Of a stretch of 64,000 bases of DNA, positions 36,336 through 47,972 are shown piece by piece. A program made the position numbers and the translations under genes. Where the stretch lies: assembly GCA_015680685.1 (NCBI GenBank), contig MNCI01002962.1, forward strand, positions 124,402 through 188,401, in the 5' to 3' direction. The notes under the pieces were generated by a model, which worked only from the letters and a program-made list of their open reading frames with translations, did not search any database and was not told the origin of the DNA. Source of the stretch: Gnetum montanum (taxonomy: Eukaryota; Streptophyta; Gnetopsida; Gnetales; Gnetaceae). The first letter of the stretch is position 1. Every line of letters starts with the position of its first letter.

Positions 36336-37320
36336 AATCGAGATTTCTTTTAGTACTATTTAACATGTGTTCACATGTTCTTATAAAGTTTTCATACTTT
36401 GAAATGTTGCTTTGCTATGTAGTGTATGAACACCTCTTTTGATCCCCTTGTTCTTCCCTAAATATGTGTTTTGCAAGTTTCAAGCTCTATGAAGACATCT
36501 TGAAGGACAAGAAGAAGTCTTGCTTGGGAGTTGAGTTTTCATAGAAGATGTTTAGAGCTTGATAGGAGATGTCTTGTTAGATTTGCAAATGTCCCTAGGG
36601 AGACATCTCCTAGATAGAGGAGACATCTTAGAAAAGACATCTTTTTCCAGGAAGAGATGTCTCTTCTAAAAGTTAAATTTTAATAGAAGACAAATTGAGG
36701 ACACCAAAGATGACCTGTATGGCTAGAAAACAACTAGGAAAATGTGAAAAAAGATAGAATTAAAGTAAAAAATCCAAGTTGAGCTTGTGGAAGATTTCCA
36801 TATATTTTTATCATGTTTTCTTAATAAATATGTTAGTGTTTCATCCCTGTACATGGGACAAAGTGAGAAGAGAAGTCAAGGTAGTGAAGAGAAGTCTTAG
36901 TAAAAGCTCTTAAGTTGAGGAGAGCTTGAAAAGAGTGTGATAGAGTATACTAAGTGGGTGCAGGTATGGTTACAGGTCTAGGATTAATATGTGTGGATTG
37001 GCCTATGTGTTCTTTTTACTTGTTTACTTTTCTAATTTAAATCTCAGTCCAAGTTTGTGAAGATATTTTCCATTGGTTGCATCTTGCATTAAGAACAACC
37101 ATTTTGTGTTTGTATAGCCTCATGCTTTGCAATATTGTTTCATTTTTTTTGAGAGGTTTGGATATTTGGTAGATTTTGGAAACTAGTTTATAATCTTATC
37201 TTTTGAATAATTGAAGATAGTTAGTTTTCTTATTTCTAGTAAATAAATTATCTTTTTCTTGATATCTAGATTTAGTATTTGAAGATGAATTAATATTAGA
37301 GTGAGCCTAATCCAAAATTA
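36336..37320 (+). other. Noncoding leader or LTR of element G, rich in AGACATCT
   Basis: Between 36490 and 36670 the motif AGACATCT or AGATGTCT occurs in both orientations about eight times. A primer site follows at 37321, so this should be LTR and not coding. The left edge of the LTR could not be fixed. Confidence 0.4.
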
Positions 37321-37333
37321 TTGGTATTAGATC
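37321..37333 (+). promoter_or_regulatory. Primer-binding site of element G
   Basis: TTGGTATTAGATC resembles the initiator-Met tRNA type (TGGTATCAGAGC) used by chromoviruses and copia elements. It lies 58 bases before the gag start. Confidence 0.55.
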
Positions 37334-37390
37334 TTTGGAGCTTTGTGTTTATTGTTGCTTAGATCTGGTTGAGAATTTTTTCAATTTCAG

Positions 37391-38203
37391 ATGACATCTA
37401 AGAAGAAACAAGTTCGAGTCTTGAATAGAGACATGGAGAGCATGAAGTCTGCCTTTCAGATGATGGTTGCTTGATTAGATGAAATCAATCCAAAGGTAGA
37501 TAGAAATGTTAGCCCTAGCCATATTCATGCATGTAGAGGGGATGACCATGCATGTTTAGATGAAGAGGTTTCACAACTAGGTGGAGATGGAACAGATGAT
37601 GAGGAAGGATAATCTAGCTATGGAAGTGTAGGAATCCATCAACTAAGGATTTTAATAGGAGAAAATTCTATTTCTCAAATGAGAATTACAAGGGTTCTAA
37701 TGATGTCAACTTCTTCTGTAGGCAAGCTTGATGAGGAAGATGAAGCAAGGCTTGCTAGAGCATTCAAAAATGTTGCTAGACTTTTAAACTTTAACTTGAA
37801 GATTTTCAATGGTGTAGATGGTACCAATGCTTTCTCAAGTTAGTTCAAGGTACTTGGAAAGCATTTTAAGTTGGAAGAGGAACCAAATAAATTGAGGGTA
37901 CTTATTGCTAAATATATATTAGAAGGTATGGTTTCTACTTATAGAAAAAGAAGTCCCAAGGTTATGAAAGCTAAATGGTCAACCCATCAAAGATTGGCCT
38001 CTAATGAAATACAGGTTGAAAAAAAATATGAATAGTCTTCTTAGAGACAAGAGATCATTATGAAGTTAAAATTCCTAAGGCAAGGTGGCAAGGATGTCAA
38101 AAAATTCTACATCAAATTTTGTGATCTATTCCATCAAGATAAGGTAAACTATAACGAATATGAACAAGCTTCAATCTTTTAAGGAGGTCTTAAAATGGTG
38201 TAT
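37391..38203 (+). pseudogene. gag fragment of element G (chromovirus-like Ty3/gypsy)
   Basis: It starts with MTSKKKQVRVLNRDMESMK. It contains FKNVARLLNFNLKIFNGVDG, FKVLGKHFKLEEEPNKLRV and the later gag part FLRQGGKDVKKFYIKFCDLF and YNEYEQASIF. These follow the order of the retrotransposon gag domain (a folded core with the QG..V..F motif). In-frame stops are present. The reading ends at about 38200, where the copia LTR begins. Nothing of the pol of G is in the window. The chromovirus assignment rests mainly on the primer site and is uncertain. Confidence 0.65.
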
Positions 38204-38465
38204 TGACAAAAGTTGTCTTTTTATAAGCCACAAAATCATGATGTGTCTTATGATTTAACACTCAAATCTTCTTCCTTTCCACTATTCTCATTGATTCTCT
38301 TTGTGCTTCAATCTTGAAGCTATGCTGTTGCTAATGGTCCAAGAGCCAATTTTCTACTAGGGTTTTTCACCTTGAAGGTTTTTCCTAGGGTAACTCTATG
38401 TATTTTTAATTTTTGCAACTTTCTTTAAATTAATATTATATTGGTGCAAGCAATTGGGAATAACA
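38204..38465 (+). repeat. 5' LTR of copia element F
   Basis: The right edge (AATAACA, 38465) is fixed by the primer site just behind it. The left edge is placed at TGACAAAAGTTG, where the gag of G breaks off; TG at 38199 is also possible. The LTR is short, about 260 bp, as usual for copia elements. There is a TATA-like TTTTTATAAGCC at 38218. The 3' LTR is absent. Confidence 0.65.
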
Positions 38466-38466
38466 A

Positions 38467-38480
38467 TTGGTATTGGAGCG
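38467..38480 (+). promoter_or_regulatory. Primer-binding site of copia element F
   Basis: TTGGTATTGGAGCG, two bases after the LTR, matches the initiator-Met primer site (TGGTATCAGAGC) with two changes. Confidence 0.75.
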
Positions 38481-38529
38481 AGGTCTCACACACCACTATT
38501 ATTTTGTCAAGTAATTATAGGGAAAAATC

Positions 38530-39580
38530 ATGACCAAATTTCTATTGAAAAATGAAATTAAAAAGTTTAACGGGTTAAACTATTAATTATGGAAGATCAA
38601 GATGGAGGCTCTCTTCATTAAAAAGGACTAGAACAGCGCAATTTCAGGAGTTAAGCCTAATAAAATGTCTGATGAAGAGTGGGAAAAGTTGAACCTGAAG
38701 GTGATAAGTTTAATTCATTTATGTCTTTCAAATTTAGTATTTCTTAATGTTTCCAATGTTTTCTTCTGCTAAAGACTTATCGGATAAATTGCAAACTTTG
38801 TATCAAACAAAGTTCCTATGAAATATGTTGTTGTTGAAGAAACAATTGTATGATTGTAAAATGGTTGAAGGTACTAACATTATAGAACACTTGAATATCT
38901 TTAATACACTAGTCCATCAATTGCAATCTATGGGGGTGAAAATGGATCAAGAAGATCAGTGCATCACACTTCTCAACACACTTCCAGATTCATGGGAGAC
39001 ATTTGTGATGGTTGTATGTAATACATCTACCAACTTTATTTTTTATAATATTTTTGGTGAATTGTTGTCTAAGGAAGTAAGAAGAAAAACTTCTAGTCCT
39101 CAAAATGATGTTCTATTTATGAAAAATGATGTAAAGTCAAAGTTTGTTAAGAGATCTCAATTTACGAAGAAGCCTCAAAAATTTGTACGGAGGCCATCTA
39201 AATTTTGGAATTGTGGTAAAGTTTGTCATGTAAAGAAATATTGTAAAGCCCCTTTGAAAAATGGAAAAGAGAGCAATATATCAAAAAGTGATCAAGCCCC
39301 TTTTGCTCAAGAGGGAGATTTGCATGTTGTCTCATCTTTTAATAATGTTGATATGTATTCATGGTATGTGGACTTGGGTGCATCTCATCACTACACTCCA
39401 CATGTTGATTCATTTAGTGAGTATATATACTTTGATATCAAAATGGTAATATTTGGTAATGATGGTTTCTGCAAAGTTATAGGTTATGGAAAGGTAAATA
39501 TTCAGTTTAAGAGTGGAGTAGTTAAATCAATTCCCAATGTATGTCATGTTCCAACACTCACTAAAAATATTGTTTGTAAG
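38530..39580 (+). pseudogene. gag-protease of Ty1/copia element F
   Basis: It starts MTKFLLKNEIKKFNG, then a stop and LWKIKMEALFI and VKPNKMSDEEWEKL, the N-terminal gag of plant copia elements. The main open stretch (38825-39583, 252 codons) has LLLKKQLYDCKMVEG, LLNTLPDSWETF, a zinc knuckle FWNCGKVCHVKKYC (CX2CX4HX4C, residues 129-140 of the stretch), and the protease site SWYVDLGASHHYTP, where Asp-Ser-Gly has become Asp-Leu-Gly. This Ser-to-Leu change and the stops in the first 300 bases show it is dead. The genes of a copia element are read as one Gag-Pol polyprotein, and the same order continues downstream. Confidence 0.9.
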
Positions 39581-39589
39581 TAAATTGGA

Positions 39590-40720
39590 TGATGTAGGAC
39601 TAACTAGTATCTTTGGAGGTGAAAAATGTTAAATACTACATGGTTCATCATTTTTGGCTTTTGGAATTAAAATAGACAAGTTGTATAAATTGGAAGTTAA
39701 GACATTAAAGCAAAAATTAAGTGCATTTGTAGTTATTGATTTCAATTCAAGTACTGATTTGTGGCATAAAAGAATGGGACATATTGGTGAAAAAGGACTT
39801 AAGGAACTTCACAAGTAAGGTAAATTTAAGATTTTAAAATATTCCTTGTATTTCTTTCACCATTGTCTATATGGTAAATAGAGGAATCACAATTTTCAAA
39901 GCAGTAATGCTAAATCTTTTCAGATATTAGAACTAATACATAGTAATGTATGTAAACTAGTTAAAGATATTAAAACAAGTTCTCTTGGAGGTGCTATGCA
40001 TTATGTTTCTTTTATTGATGATTATTCTGGAAAGAGTTAGATCTATTTATTAAAACATAAGTTTGAAGTATTTGGAAAATTAATAGAATTCAAAGCTCTT
40101 GTTGAGAATTATTCAAGAAAGAAAATAAAAATTCTAAGAATTGATAAAGGTGGTGATTTTTTCTCAAATGAATTTAATGTTTTTTTGTAAAGAACAAGGC
40201 ATTTAAAGGTAAAAGACTATTCAAAGGACTCTTGAACAAAATGGAGTAGCATAGCACTCCAATCGAACATTAATAGAACGTGCTAGATGTATGCTTAGTA
40301 AATCTAATCTTGACAAGAATTTCTAAGGTGAAGTAGTAATGAATGCATGTTATCTTAGCAATAGATCTTCTTCATTAGCTCTTGGTGGAAAAATTCTAGA
40401 GGAAGTTTGGAGTGGTAGGTACATTAATTTAAACTATTTGAAGATTTTTGGTTGTGAAGTCTATGTATATGCTCCAAAATTTGATAGATCCAAATTAGAC
40501 TCCAAGTCTATCAAATGTATTTTTATTGGGTATGGACATGGTGTCAAAGTTTATAAGTTGTATAACCAACAAACTAAAAGGGTTTTTTATAGTCGAGATG
40601 TTCTCTTTAGAGAAAAATGTGGATCTATGAAGGAGGAATCTTCAAATACTAAAACTCCTTCAAATGATGTAACTCATATGTATGTGCTTGTTGAAAGGAT
40701 GGTGATAGCATGGTAGATGA
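39590..40720 (+). pseudogene. Integrase of copia element F
   Basis: The pre-integrase part has LWHKRMGHIGEKGLKEL (39762-39810) with the His pair of the zinc site and a degraded CX2C (HCLYGK). The core has ELIHSNVCK (usually HSDVCG, so the first Asp is Asn), YVSFIDDYSGKS, LRIDKGGDFFSNEF (second Asp kept) and a degraded third motif. The C-terminal part is open at 40339-40716: LGGKILEEVWSGR, LKIFGCEVYVYAP, KCIFIGYGHGVKVYKL and RVFYSRDVLF. It precedes the RT, the order that defines Ty1/copia. Confidence 0.88.
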
Positions 40721-40844
40721 GGATACACCACATGAAGAGGGAAAATATATTTTAAGTGAACAAAATCATTTAAGACATTCAACATGTATATGAAGATTAG
40801 CTTCACATTTAGAAGAATGTCTTTTTTACTAAAAATAATGAGCC

Positions 40845-41505
40845 ATCAACATATGATGAGGCATGTTCTTCTATGCAAAATGAAAATTGGAAATAAGAAA
40901 TGGATGTTGAAATGTCATCAATTCATAAAAATAAAACTTGGGAATTAACTAAGCTTCCATTAGAGAGAAAACCCATTCGAAATAAATGGGTGTACAAAAT
41001 AAAATCTAGGAATCAATAGAAAGTACGACTTGTAGCTAAAGGATTTTCTAAAAGAAAGGGGATTGATTATGATGAAATATTCTCTCTAGTAGCAAAATTA
41101 ACATCCATAATATCATTGTTGGCTATCATAGCTATTTATGATCTTGAACTTGAATAAATGGATGTGAAAATAGCATTCATCAATGGTGATCTTGAGGAAG
41201 AAAATACATGCTTCAACCTAAAGGATATGACATTAAAGGAAAAGAGCATATGATGTGTCAATTATTAAATCACTATATGGGCTCAAACAAGCACCAAGGA
41301 TGTGGAATAAAAATTTTCATGACCACATGATAAATCTTGGCTTCATTAGAAGTGTAGAAGACTCTTGTATGTATGTTAAAAATACATGTGAAAAATATGT
41401 TATCTTACTGCTATATGTTGATGACATGTTAATAGTAGGTAATAACATACATGATATTTAGGAGTTAAAACTAAAATACCACAAAAATTTGCATGTTATA
41501 GCCAA
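40845..41505 (+). pseudogene. Reverse transcriptase of copia element F, truncated
   Basis: It includes EACSSMQNENW, SIHKNKTWELTKLP, NKWVYKIKSRN, RLVAKGFSKRKGIDYDEIFS, MDVKIAFINGDLEEE, SLYGLKQAPRMWNKNFHDHM and the catalytic LLLYVDDMLIVGNNIHDI (41401-41457). Three stops and one or two frameshifts lie between. The reading fades at about 41505, before the RT thumb and RNase H, and the LTR of element H begins. The copia element is therefore cut at its 3' end. Confidence 0.9.
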
Positions 41506-41515
41506 TCTTCATCAT

Positions 41516-42965
41516 GTAGCTTTTACCCCATGAAACCTAAGGAAAAACTTCATTGTAAATGTAAAGATTGTAACCCATAGTGGGAAATTTCACATACTTT
41601 ATACTTTTGGGACTTAAAAATGCCTCATAAGTGGTTAAAGCCTCATTCTTGAAGTGAAAAAAGTCATCTAGTATCTATACTTGGGCTTGGGAGAGGGTCA
41701 AAAATGCCTTTTGGATGCCAAAAAAGGAAATTTGATGGGTTTTTTTTTTGGGGGGGGGGGGGGTTGTATACATTTTTCTATCCTAGAAGCACATGCAAGG
41801 GGTAATTTTCACCTACCCCTAGCATGGAAGGATGGGGGTTTTGAAAAATTTCCCCCTTCAGTGTGAAGACCACATGCACAACTTGGAAACCTTCCCCCCT
41901 TAGAGTGGAAGTTTCCCCCCAGCATGGAGTCTTCACCCCTAGCATGGAAGCCATAAAAGCCAAATTTTATTACTTCATGCACTTCAACATTAACCAACCA
42001 CTTCAACAAGCACAGTGGAGAGCTTAGCATAGAAGATTCATCTCTAATGTGGAAGGTGTGTCCCAATTACTATTTATAGTAAACAGAATAACCATGGAGG
42101 GAAGCACTTACTATGTTTGGTAACCCCCCAAATTTGGGCACCCATCTCACCTAAATTTGGTAGCCAATTTTGTAGCAAATTTACAGCCATTTTTGCAACC
42201 AAATCATAGCCATTTTGTAGCTCTGTTCATGGCCCATAGAACTTATTTGCAAGTTCTAAAATTTTGACAAGGTTTCAGTAATCTTCAGCAAGAAACTATT
42301 AGCACACACATACAAAATTGCTCATAATTTGACATGTGGGGCATTTTCAAGGACTTAAGAGTTCTTGTAATCTCCCATGTTTTCACCCTCTTGAACCCCA
42401 TAGTCGAAGCATAACCACCTATAGATTTGTAAATTTTTGATGTCAACACCACACTTCTAGGATTTTCAAACCCTAATGTGAAGCAACTTGGCATCCAATT
42501 TTCCACTTTTCTCATCCCCCCCCCCCTCCCCAAACAATGACCTGACTTGTAGATATGACGTTGTAGTAGTTGAGAGAGGTATGATAGCATCAGGAGTGGC
42601 TTAGCACCCAGATCATAGAGTAGATCACACCGACTTCAAGAGGCTTTGAACTCTTACATAAGTGAACCCCCTTTCTACTTAGCTAGCCACCATTTGTATA
42701 CATTTTTCTAACTTACTCTTTATTCTTTCTCAATAAAGTTATAAGTTTTGAGTTTTGTGTTCAAAAATAAATTTATTTTTTTTGAATTATTCAAATCTAT
42801 TTGTATTTCCATGTTTTTCATTTCATAAGTCCTTGGTTGATTTTTTGGATTAACCAAGGTAACTCAAATCCCATTTTTCTTATGGAGGCCCTAGGGATTC
42901 GAGGTTGGGGATCTACTGCATTGAGGATCCTTGGTTTTTTCCATCGATCGAGGTTCTCAGTGGCA
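41516..42965 (+). repeat. 5' LTR of Tat-like element H
   Basis: The right edge is fixed by the primer site that follows (ends GTGGCA at 42965). The left edge TGTAGC at 41516 is an estimate, where the copia RT stops. It holds a TATA-like TATTTATAGT at 42069-42078 and AATAAAG at 42731. A T/G run is at 41740-41763. It contains repeated phrases with 'cccctagcatgg' (41815-41945). Open frames here (41681-42590) have no domain and run through homopolymers. Confidence 0.6.
41740..41763 (+). repeat. T10-G14 homopolymer run
   Basis: Ten T are followed by fourteen G in the LTR of element H. The length is probably unreliable. A C/T run (CCCCCCCCCCTCCCC type) occurs at 42517-42531 in the same LTR. Confidence 0.85.
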
Positions 42966-42975
42966 ATAGTTTTTC

Positions 42976-42993
42976 TTGGTGCTAGAAGGAGGG
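42976..42993 (+). promoter_or_regulatory. Primer-binding site of element H
   Basis: TTGGTGCTAGAAGGAGGG matches the primer site of element A with one change, so elements A and H use the same tRNA and belong to related lineages. Confidence 0.65.
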
Positions 42994-43540
42994 TCTTCAC
43001 CTAAATTTTGTAACCAAATCTATTCTTTTTGTTGTCATTTGTAAGCTTTTTCATGGTTTTTGCAACCAAAACATTTGAAGAATCAACGCTAATCTTTCCC
43101 CCTTTGTGACCAAAATTGTAGCATGGAAGTTGCAAGTGGTTAGGTTTTGGCTTTTCACAACACTTGCTATGAATTTTATAGCCCAAAGCTAATATTGATA
43201 TCTCCTCCCTTCTCCTATCTTTTTCCTTTTCACTACAAAAAATTTATTCTCTAGTTTCTAAAGTGGGTTGTTTAACTCTTCCGTAAGTTGGCTTCCCCCA
43301 ATTTTTCCAAGCTAAGAAAATTGGCAGCTAGGTAAAACTAATTTTAGTGGAGAAATACCAATTTTTTACTTTTGTTTTCAGCCTTCCCCTCATCAACATT
43401 GAGGTAAGAGGTATGAGATTGTCGTCATCTCACTCCCCTTCTTCTCCCACTTTTCCTTACCTAGCATGGAGGTAGTTGGGAGGTTAACATTGGTGAGGTT
43501 TGTTACCAACTTCACAACCAGATCTACTTTTACTCAATTT

Positions 43541-43636
43541 CCAAAATTGCAAGTTGAAAGTCATTTTCTAATTTTTTAAAATCAAAANGCCAAAATTGCA
43601 AGTTGAAAGTCATTTTCTAATTTTTTAAAATCAAAA
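43541..43636. other. Unresolved assembly join: single N inside a perfect 47-bp duplication
   Basis: The 47 bases at 43541-43587 are repeated exactly at 43590-43636, separated only by 'NG' (N at 43588). Nothing biological is needed to explain this: it looks like two contig ends that overlap and were joined without merging. The true sequence probably holds one copy. Confidence 0.85.
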
Positions 43637-43779
43637 CTTTCAAGGAATTCAATGCTACCTTTACACCCCACCACGCCCCTGCACACCCCCCCCATTACTA
43701 ATTATAGTAAGTACATCATGTTTTTCCATTTTTATTTCCTTTAAGAGTTTTTGAATTCCATTTTCTAAAATTTACTTCT

Positions 43780-45300
43780 ATTTTACCATTTATGGCCTAT
43801 TTTAAGCCAATATCAACACTATAACCATGTTTTTCCAACAGTCTATCAAATTGCCCTTCACCCTCATTAGTGAAGATCATAGCTAACAAGCCATAAGCGT
43901 GTATGACCCCAAAGACCCTGCCATCATTGAGTGTAGGTGACCTTTGAGGATTAGAGGAGAGAGTCTCGATTTTGGAGCCGTAAATGAAGATCATTATAAC
44001 TTCATCTATGCCAAAATTCAAGTAGGCATGCTAATTTCATGAATTGAAGCCAAGGCCAAAAGGGAGTTTGAGCTCATACACAGGAGTGAAAAGGAGTACA
44101 TTCCTTTCCCGTATGACCAAATTTCCCTTAATGACAGCTATTCTAGCATCGTAGCCCAATTGATTATTGTGGAAGAGGAAGATGACAAGCATAACTTTGA
44201 GGAACAACATGAAGAGGAGGATGAATTTAAGGTAGAATTTGAACTTGAAAACATCCTAGGAGGATTATTCCAATAAACATCCCTCAAGGTCACATCACCT
44301 TTCTCTAATGCTTTTGTTTTCTCCAAGGGCATGGTGCCACCATCTTCTACTCCTTCCTACCCTACTACAACGAATCCCATGCTAATTATAGCCACACATC
44401 ACACTTAGTCAATGCCACAAACAACAAACTATAACACATCAATGTCATTTACAACATAGTCTCAATATATAAAATCATCAACAGTAGTTTTTACCAACAC
44501 AAATCCATTAACTACTCACGTGGGATCCACCATGGAACCCTAGGCAACACAGGGATCACACACCCCATTTTTCTCATTTGTGCCTCAAGTATTAGCACAA
44601 ACATCTTTTTCCTTGTTTGGCCCACAAGCCACAGCCATAACACAACCTCTTGCTTCTATCATGCAACCCATTATAAGGCCACAAGCCTTACAACAGATGC
44701 CACAACCTTATGTACAAACCTCACAACCTATGGGGCACTACAAGACTTAAATCAAGCCTTCCAAATGTTCCAGGACCTAATGGAGGAGTTGAAGAGGCTT
44801 AAAGCCTCCACCACACAAACTATCAAGATTATGGACTTCTACCAGGATGATCTCATAAGTCCTATAGTCCCATCCTTAACACTTCCTCTTAGTGTCCCGA
44901 ATGTCCAATTTAGCAAATATAATAGATAAGGTGACCCTAATGCTCACCTTATTAGCTTTTGATTTGAATGTTCACTCTTATAGCCATGGCCTCATACCAT
45001 CATGAGGATTTTTCCTATGTCTTTGACTAGGAAAGCACTTGATTGGTATCATGCATTGCCCAGAGGATTCATATCCTCTTTGGAGGACTTAAGAGCCTAG
45101 TTTGTCAACCACTTCAAGTATAACTTGAAGCCTAACACAATTCTTAACTAACTCATGAAGGTCAAGTAGGGGCCCTTAGAACCCATATAGAAATTCCTTC
45201 AGTAGTGGAATGGACTACTGAATGAAATGATAGAGCCCATAGCCAAAGCCCACTTATTAGCCATATTCATTGGCTAAAGCTACAAAAACAAACTACAAGA
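43780..45300 (+). pseudogene. gag of Tat-like element H
   Basis: The N-terminal part is badly broken; several stretches rich in Pro, Gln and His (44340-44730) can be read. The gag core is clear from 44850 on: VPNVQFSKYNR, DPNAHLISF, MRIFPMSLTRKALDWYHALPRGFISSLEDL and FVNHFKYNLKPN, then KFLQ.WNGLLNEM and AHLLAIF, with TAG or TAA stops at former CAG or CAA sites. This is the Ty3/gypsy gag domain that builds the particle, of the Tat type. It ends near 45300, where an LTR fragment of another family begins, so pol is missing. Confidence 0.75.
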
Positions 45301-45315
45301 GTCTACCTAAAGATG

Positions 45316-45473
45316 AAATGAAAAGTTATTTGAATCATGCATCCAAGTGCTATAGTTATAGGCAGGCATGCATCCCATGATATCGAATATCCAATGTTGA
45401 AACTTTTGCTCTAATATCAAGGCTAAGATATTAGATCCCCAATATCTTAGCCTATGAAAAACATGATTTATCA
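45316..45473 (-). repeat. Minus-strand LTR fragment of the GATATC type
   Basis: The reverse complement starts TGATAAATCATG at 45473 and matches the first 160 bases of the LTR at 34082, including the GATATC block and a TATAACTATAGC version of the TATA box. The rest of the LTR is absent, and the fragment abuts the gag of element H. Confidence 0.8.
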
Positions 45474-45684
45474 ATACAATACTTTCATGTAGCAATAACA
45501 TATATTATCCTTTGCAACTGTATCTATAATCATTGTAATCAAAATTTTTAATGACACTATGGAGTTTCTAGAAAAAACCAACTTCATCTTACTTCTAGCA
45601 TTTGCTAATTAAATGAATAATATCTTTTCTATCATTATAATATTTGTACATTATTTACTCTACACTCATATAAATAAAACAGTA
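45474..45684. other. AT-rich flank, nothing recognised
   Basis: No coding or repeat signal is clear. It lies between an LTR fragment and the 3' tail of a LINE. Confidence 0.4.
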
Positions 45685-46450
45685 ATCATCATCATCTTCC
45701 TAGTCTTATCCTAACAAAATGGGATCAGCTACATTAGTTCTTTTTCATCATTAACCTCTATGAAGAGATAGATCTTTGTTTATTTGTAGTTTCTTTAAAT
45801 CATCTTTGATCATTTTTTCCATGTCTCCTTTGATCTTCCTTTCAATGGCTTTTCTAGAATAGTGATGTAGCATTTTTTTCTTATTAGCTCATTATCTAGT
45901 CTTCTTTGCACATGTCCAAACCATCTAGGCCATCATTTTTGTAGTTTATCTAAAATAGAAGCCACTCAAAGTCCTTTTTTAATGTTTGTATTATGTAATT
46001 TATCTCTTGTAGTAACATTAGTAACATTCAACATCTATCGAAGCATTTGCATTTCTGCTACATTGATTTGTTGTTCATGCCTCTTTCATATTTTTCAAAT
46101 TCAACATCATATATGATAGTAGGCCTAATTATTATCTTGTAAAATTTCCCTTTTAATTTTATTAGTATTCTTTTATCACATAAAATACCACTAGCCTGTT
46201 TCCATTTCGACCATCCTACTTCAATTATGTTTTTGTTATTTTTATCAATTTCACCATCTAATTAAAGGATTGAACTTAGATAGCAAAACTATTTGCAACA
46301 AGGGATTTTTTTTACTTGAATAGTCACTTCTATTTCATCACTATTTATGTTATCATTAAAATTGCATTCTATATATTTATCTTACTTTTGCTAATTTTTA
46401 AAACTTGTTATTCTAGATCATGTCTCCACTTCTTGTTTATATGTAACTTC
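45685..46450 (-). pseudogene. C-terminus of a LINE (non-LTR) reverse transcriptase, RTE-like
   Basis: On the minus strand the C-terminal landmarks of plant LINE ORF2 can be read across frames: SKVR.IYRMQF (near 46390), SKWKQASGILC-type, IIRPTIIYDVEF (near 46120), AEMQMLR, RDKLHNTNI, LRVASILDKLQKW, RWFGHVQRRLDN (near 45910), DDLKKLQINKDLSL and NVADPILLG with a stop (near 45715). Directly behind the stop is a GATGATGATGAT tail (45685-45698), as known for RTE-clade elements of plants. The RT palm and endonuclease are missing, so this is a 5'-truncated and decayed copy. Confidence 0.8.
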
Positions 46451-47046
46451 TTGTTTTGAAAATGAAAAATTTGAAACTCTTAATATAAAAAAAATATAAG
46501 TTCCTATTGATCATTCTTTTAGATCTTTTTCATTACATCCAATATCATTTTTGACATTATTACCCTATTAAAAAGGAGATACCTAGAGTAGCCCAAGTTT
46601 TATTTTGTTTACTCATTTTCTAAGTATGATGAACTTTTAATATTTTCTAAATCTAGTAAATATTAAAAATGTGTGTGTGTATGTGTAGTTAACATGTTTA
46701 TTAGCTAAACTATGTAATATGTAACACCTTGTATTTTCAAGTATCAAAGTTGGTATCCTTTCTCATGATTGAGTGTGTTTTCTTTATGCATGTATGATAG
46801 ACTTAGTCATTTATGTGCTTTGTGGTATGATGATATATGTTTTAGAAACATATTTTATGATTTATGTAATTTTTAATTAATACTTTTATATTATATTTCT
46901 TTTTCAATAGATATTACACTAACTAATTGGATGCGTCTAATAGGATTTCATGGTGATGAGTGTGGCTTGGGTATCTTTGGTAGGTAGTTATAGGTGTTTC
47001 AAGGTATACTTGAATTAGTTATGCTTTTTAAATTTTATTGGTCTAG
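46451..47046. other. AT-rich DNA, no gene seen
   Basis: It may contain further, unreadable LINE sequence on the minus strand up to about 46560. A short GTGTGTGTGTATGTGTAG stretch is at 46669-46687. It ends at the target site of element C. Confidence 0.4.
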
Positions 47047-47051
47047 ATACA
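47047..47051. repeat. Left target-site duplication of element C
   Basis: ATACA precedes the 5' LTR and is repeated exactly at 60315-60319 after the 3' LTR. Confidence 0.88.
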
Positions 47052-47953
47052 TGATGAAGTGCTCATCAGTTGATGCGTCGACTGGGCCGTGTATATGGAG
47101 CCCCGTATACGCAGCCGCGTTGACGTGGCCCCGTCGATGCATTTTTCCATGCGTTTACATGGCCTCATTTACACAGAGTCTATTCTAGCAATAAATAAGT
47201 GTGCTTCTGCCACACTTAGGTATCTTTTTGAGTAGTTGTAGCTAGAATCTTGCAATTTTTTCCTACAAGAGTTAGAATATTTTCCAAGTGCCCACAGCAG
47301 GTGTGAGAAAGGTGTCCAGCTCTTTATTCAAGCGCTAATGTACCTGAGCCCATTGGTGTGACTGGCAATAAAGATGAGCTTTTTAAGCATTCCTTACAGC
47401 ATTTGGATTTAATCATTTAAGAATTTAAATAGTTTAATATTTCTATGCTTTAATAATTCCTTAAGTTTTCATTGTTATCACTTTATCATTATTGCTCTTT
47501 TATATTCTGTAAAAACCATAAGTACAATCATCTCGAACATAAACCCAACACTTGAAAACCCAAGGACGCTTAACATCTGGAAACCCAGCAGTGGTCAAGG
47601 GATGCTTAGGATGTGTACAGAAGATGGGATCGGTTGCTTATGCTAGGGAGAGTTAGGAGATAGAATAGAATAGAACAATTATAGATTACGCAATATTCCA
47701 TTTCTTACATTTTAAGAATTAGATTTTAGAAGATAAAGAGAAAAGCAATAAAAATCATTTGCCTCAATCTCACTTAACCATCACATTAGAACACCACAAG
47801 TGAGGTTGGGAAGACAACAACCATTCTAACATAAGGTTTTACTGGCTAGAGTTTTGTGTATGCAAGTGCTTACAGTATGCGGAATTCAATCGAGTTGCAT
47901 GTGAATGCTCATGATTTGTATGGTTGGGCATAGGGATACCTCGCCACTCATCA
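47052..47953 (+). repeat. 5' LTR of element C
   Basis: It runs from TGATGAAGTGCTCATCAG to GCCACTCATCA. The U3 carries GTCGAC- and GGCCCCGTCGATG-type repeats in place of the GATATC repeats of the other family. A TATA-like GCAATAAATAAG is at 47187-47198, where the 3' LTR has an intact TATAAATA. The two copies agree over their whole length with scattered substitutions, many at CpG or CpNpG sites. Confidence 0.92.
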
Positions 47954-47972
47954 TTGGCATCGTTGTCAAGGA
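47954..47972 (+). promoter_or_regulatory. Primer-binding site of element C
   Basis: TTGGCATCGTTGTCAAGGA directly follows the LTR. It resembles the TGGCGCCGTTGCCGGGGA site (tRNA-Asp type) known from Athila-like elements, with C-to-T and G-to-A changes. Confidence 0.75.

Noticed and set aside
41681-42066. Open frames with poly-Gly and repeated short phrases
   Set aside because: They run through a G14 homopolymer and the repeated phrase CCCCTAGCATGG within the LTR of element H; frames on both strands are open for the same reason.
42976-42993. Possible tRNA genes at the tRNA-like sequences behind LTRs
   Set aside because: These are 18-20 base primer-binding sites complementary to tRNA 3' ends; no cloverleaf sequence surrounds them.
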